Source: 62-47 sp039808365
Lineage (GTDB): Bacteria > Pseudomonadota > Alphaproteobacteria > Rhizobiales > Xanthobacteraceae
Direction of reading: 5' to 3'
Assembly (NCBI GenBank): GCA_039808365.1
Contig: JBDHSX010000098.1
Span: 1-14,113, forward strand
DNA length: 14,113 nt
Shown here: piece after piece, positions 12,962 to 14,113 of the stretch
Layout of the letters: every line of letters starts with the position of its first letter
Numbering within the stretch: the stretch's first letter is position 1
Position numbers and translations under genes: made by a program
Notes under the pieces: generated by a model
Databases searched by the model: none
The model's input: the letters and a program-made list of their open reading frames with translations, nothing else
Told to the model about the DNA's origin: nothing

Positions 12962-13462
12962 TCAGGAGCGCGAGAGCGAGATCGACGCGCTGCGGAAAGC
13001 CCCGTCGGAGCGGATGGTGACGCGCTGCTTGTTGCCGCTCGTCACCATCGACAGGTTGGCCACGAAGGAGGGGCCGCTGACGACGATATCGAACTGGCGG
13101 CCCTGCGCCGTGCCTTGCAGATTGCCGCCGATATTCCGGCTCGATTCGCCCCAGGTTCCGGACAGCGCGCCGGCCTTGGCGATCACGTTGCTCTTGAGGT
13201 CGAATTTGTAGCTATCGCTGGCGCAGGTCAGGGTCTGGTTGAGGCCGTTGCCGTCGGCGCTGACGGCATAGGTGGCGCGGCAGCGAATGCGCTCGCTCTG
13301 CCCGTTGTCGAGGGAGACGGTGCCGCTGCCGGACCACACCCCGGCCAGGCCGGCGAATGCGCCCGGCGACTGCGCCGCCGCCACGGATCCGAGGCTCAGC
13401 AGCGCCGCCGCAGCCACGGCCCAACGCGAAATTCCGCTTCGACGTGTCGCCCCGGCGCTCAT
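12962..13462 (-). CDS. Secreted beta-rich protein with two cysteines, function unknown
   Basis: A 166-residue exported protein. Seen: a signal peptide (positively charged MSAGATRRSGISR, hydrophobic 14-28, cleavage likely after AAA at residue 30), then an alternating hydrophobic/polar mature part with LAGVWSGSGTVSL (39-51), IRCRATYAV (59-67), LNQTLTCAS (74-82), SYKFDLKSNV (84-93), LSGTWGESSRNIGG (100-113) and a C-terminal ASISLSRS. This reads as a small beta-barrel or sandwich; Cys61 and Cys80 could pair. I recall similar conserved hypotheticals in Bradyrhizobium, but no functional family. The start at 13462 is chosen because it begins the signal peptide and has AGGA nine bases upstream; the longer open frame to 13807 overlaps the upstream gene and is Pro/Arg-rich. 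It lies 19 bases after the upstream gene. Confidence 0.8.
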   Translation of the reverse strand: MSAGATRRSGISRWAVAAAALLSLGSVAAAQSPGAFAGLAGVWSGSGTVSLDNGQSERIRCRATYAVSADGNGLNQTLTCASDSYKFDLKSNVIAKAGALSGTWGESSRNIGGNLQGTAQGRQFDIVVSGPSFVANLSMVTSGNKQRVTIRSDGAFRSASISLSRS

Positions 13463-13481
13463 GAGATCGGTCCTGCTCTGG

Positions 13482-13841
13482 TTATTGACGCGAAGCCTGC
13501 CAGTTGCCGCTGCACGGAATGCCGCCCGAAGCGCCGTTCCATTTGCCGGAGCCGGCGTTGCCGCTGAGCTGGCCGTTGGCGAAAGCGCCCTGGAACGACA
13601 CCTTGACCAGCCCCGCAGGGCCGACCCGGCCCGAGATGTCGGCGCCCGGCGCGGTGATCTTGCCGTCGCTGACGGTGAGGGGATACTGGGCTGTCGGCTC
13701 GCAACTTCCGGATTTGGTGAAGATGGTGACGCTCCACTGCCCGTCATAGGGGGTCTGGGCCTGAACCGACGTCGCGGCGGTGAGGGCGGCGCCGGCGATG
13801 GCGGCAAGGCGAAGGCAAGCGGATAGGCGGCGGAAACGCAT
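13482..13841 (-). CDS. Small secreted Gly-rich protein with two mature cysteines, function unknown
   Basis: A 119-residue exported protein. Seen: a signal peptide (MRFRRLSACLRLAAIAGAAL..., cleavage likely after VQA at residue 29), then PYDGQWSVTIFTKSGSCEP (31-49) with Cys47, short beta-type strands around VSDGKITAPGADISGRVG, then AFANGQLSGNAGSGKWNG and PCSGNWQASR with Cys110. The YDGxW start and the GxW end suggest a lipocalin- or avidin-like small barrel closed by a disulfide, which is inference. It is the first gene of a two-gene unit with the 166-residue secreted protein 19 bases downstream. GAGGA lies nine bases before the ATG. It resembles Bradyrhizobium hypothetical proteins I recall; no function is known to me. 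Confidence 0.8.
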   Translation of the reverse strand: MRFRRLSACLRLAAIAGAALTAATSVQAQTPYDGQWSVTIFTKSGSCEPTAQYPLTVSDGKITAPGADISGRVGPAGLVKVSFQGAFANGQLSGNAGSGKWNGASGGIPCSGNWQASRQ

Positions 13842-14113
13842 GAATCAAGGTCCTCAATGGCGTGATGGGCGGCTTATTCCGGAGTAATGTGTCCAAAATT
13901 TGCTGCGCCGCCGCATGGATCTTGTAGCGGCTTGACCGTCAACAATCGGTAACCATGGCCCCGCCGGGACGGGGCGGGTAAAAATCCCGAAATTCGTCCC
14001 CAGCAATAACTGCGAAGTCCGCCAGACCGAATCGGAACTTCTATCGAAGGCTTCGCATAAAGCAGAATGGCCCGAAGGTCCTAAACCTCCAGGCCATCCT
14101 CCTACCTAGTACT
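13842..14113. other. Gene-poor right edge with two hairpins
   Basis: No convincing gene is visible in these 272 bases. GCCCCG (13958 region) can pair with CGGGGC over a 6-base loop just before GGGTAAAAAT. A second, longer structure at 14067-14097 pairs ATGGCC with GGCCAT and AGGT with ACCT around a symmetric 3x3 internal loop, followed by CCATCCTCCTACC. An open plus-strand frame without a start codon runs off the window edge. The region should hold the promoter of the two secreted protein genes, but no clear -35/-10 pair was found. Confidence 0.4.

Noticed and set aside
13463..13807. N-terminal extension of the 166-residue secreted protein
   Set aside because: It would bury the signal peptide inside the protein and overlaps the upstream secreted protein gene; the sequence is Pro/Arg-rich.
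13932..13975. TTGACC and a GC hairpin as promoter and terminator at the right edge
   Set aside because: The TTGACC has no -10 at 16-18 bases on either strand, and the hairpin is not followed by a T-run on either strand.

Overview
The window looks like chromosomal DNA of an alphaproteobacterium of the Bradyrhizobium/Rhodopseudomonas/Afipia group (Nitrobacteraceae). The reasons are high GC with strong GC3 bias, the ssb-gyrA-coaD-cyclophilin-cyclophilin-queA-tgt gene order, an acidic insert in the GyrA C-terminal domain, and several small secreted or zinc-ribbon proteins that resemble conserved hypotheticals of that family as I remember them. No database search was possible, so the taxonomic call is inference.

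Left part (1-8645), housekeeping. The 3' end of ssb converges on a MAPEG-family membrane protein. gyrA starts at a TTG codon and ends at a strong GC hairpin. A small secreted cysteine protein lies on the minus strand. Then come coaD, an exported cyclophilin, a small secreted protein with a TolA/TonB-C-like look, a cytosolic cyclophilin, and the queuosine pair queA-tgt, which overlap by ATGA. The most unusual protein feature of the window is in Tgt: all four positions that normally bind structural zinc (three Cys and one His) are Ser, Trp, Ala and Ile, while the catalytic aspartates are intact.

Middle (8658-11212), a small accessory-like module. A rubredoxin gene and a PaiB-type FMN-binding split-barrel gene form a minus-strand pair. 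They are divergent from a MocR-type regulator (GntR helix-turn-helix fused to a PLP-dependent aminotransferase fold). The region between them holds two plausible face-to-face promoters sharing a -35 area, and five TCTGG/CCAGA elements that overlap them, so the regulator probably controls both sides.

Right part (11213-14113), mostly small genes. These are a 71-residue zinc-ribbon protein with a perfect 8+8 palindrome upstream, an orphan BrnA-type antitoxin-like protein without a BrnT toxin, a ten-helix EamA/DMT transporter, and two tandem small secreted proteins with paired cysteines. The last ~270 bases hold no clear gene but contain two hairpins.

No tRNA, rRNA, CRISPR array, insertion sequence or prophage was seen. 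The candidates for something undescribed are the zinc-site-less Tgt and the MocR/rubredoxin/PaiB module.
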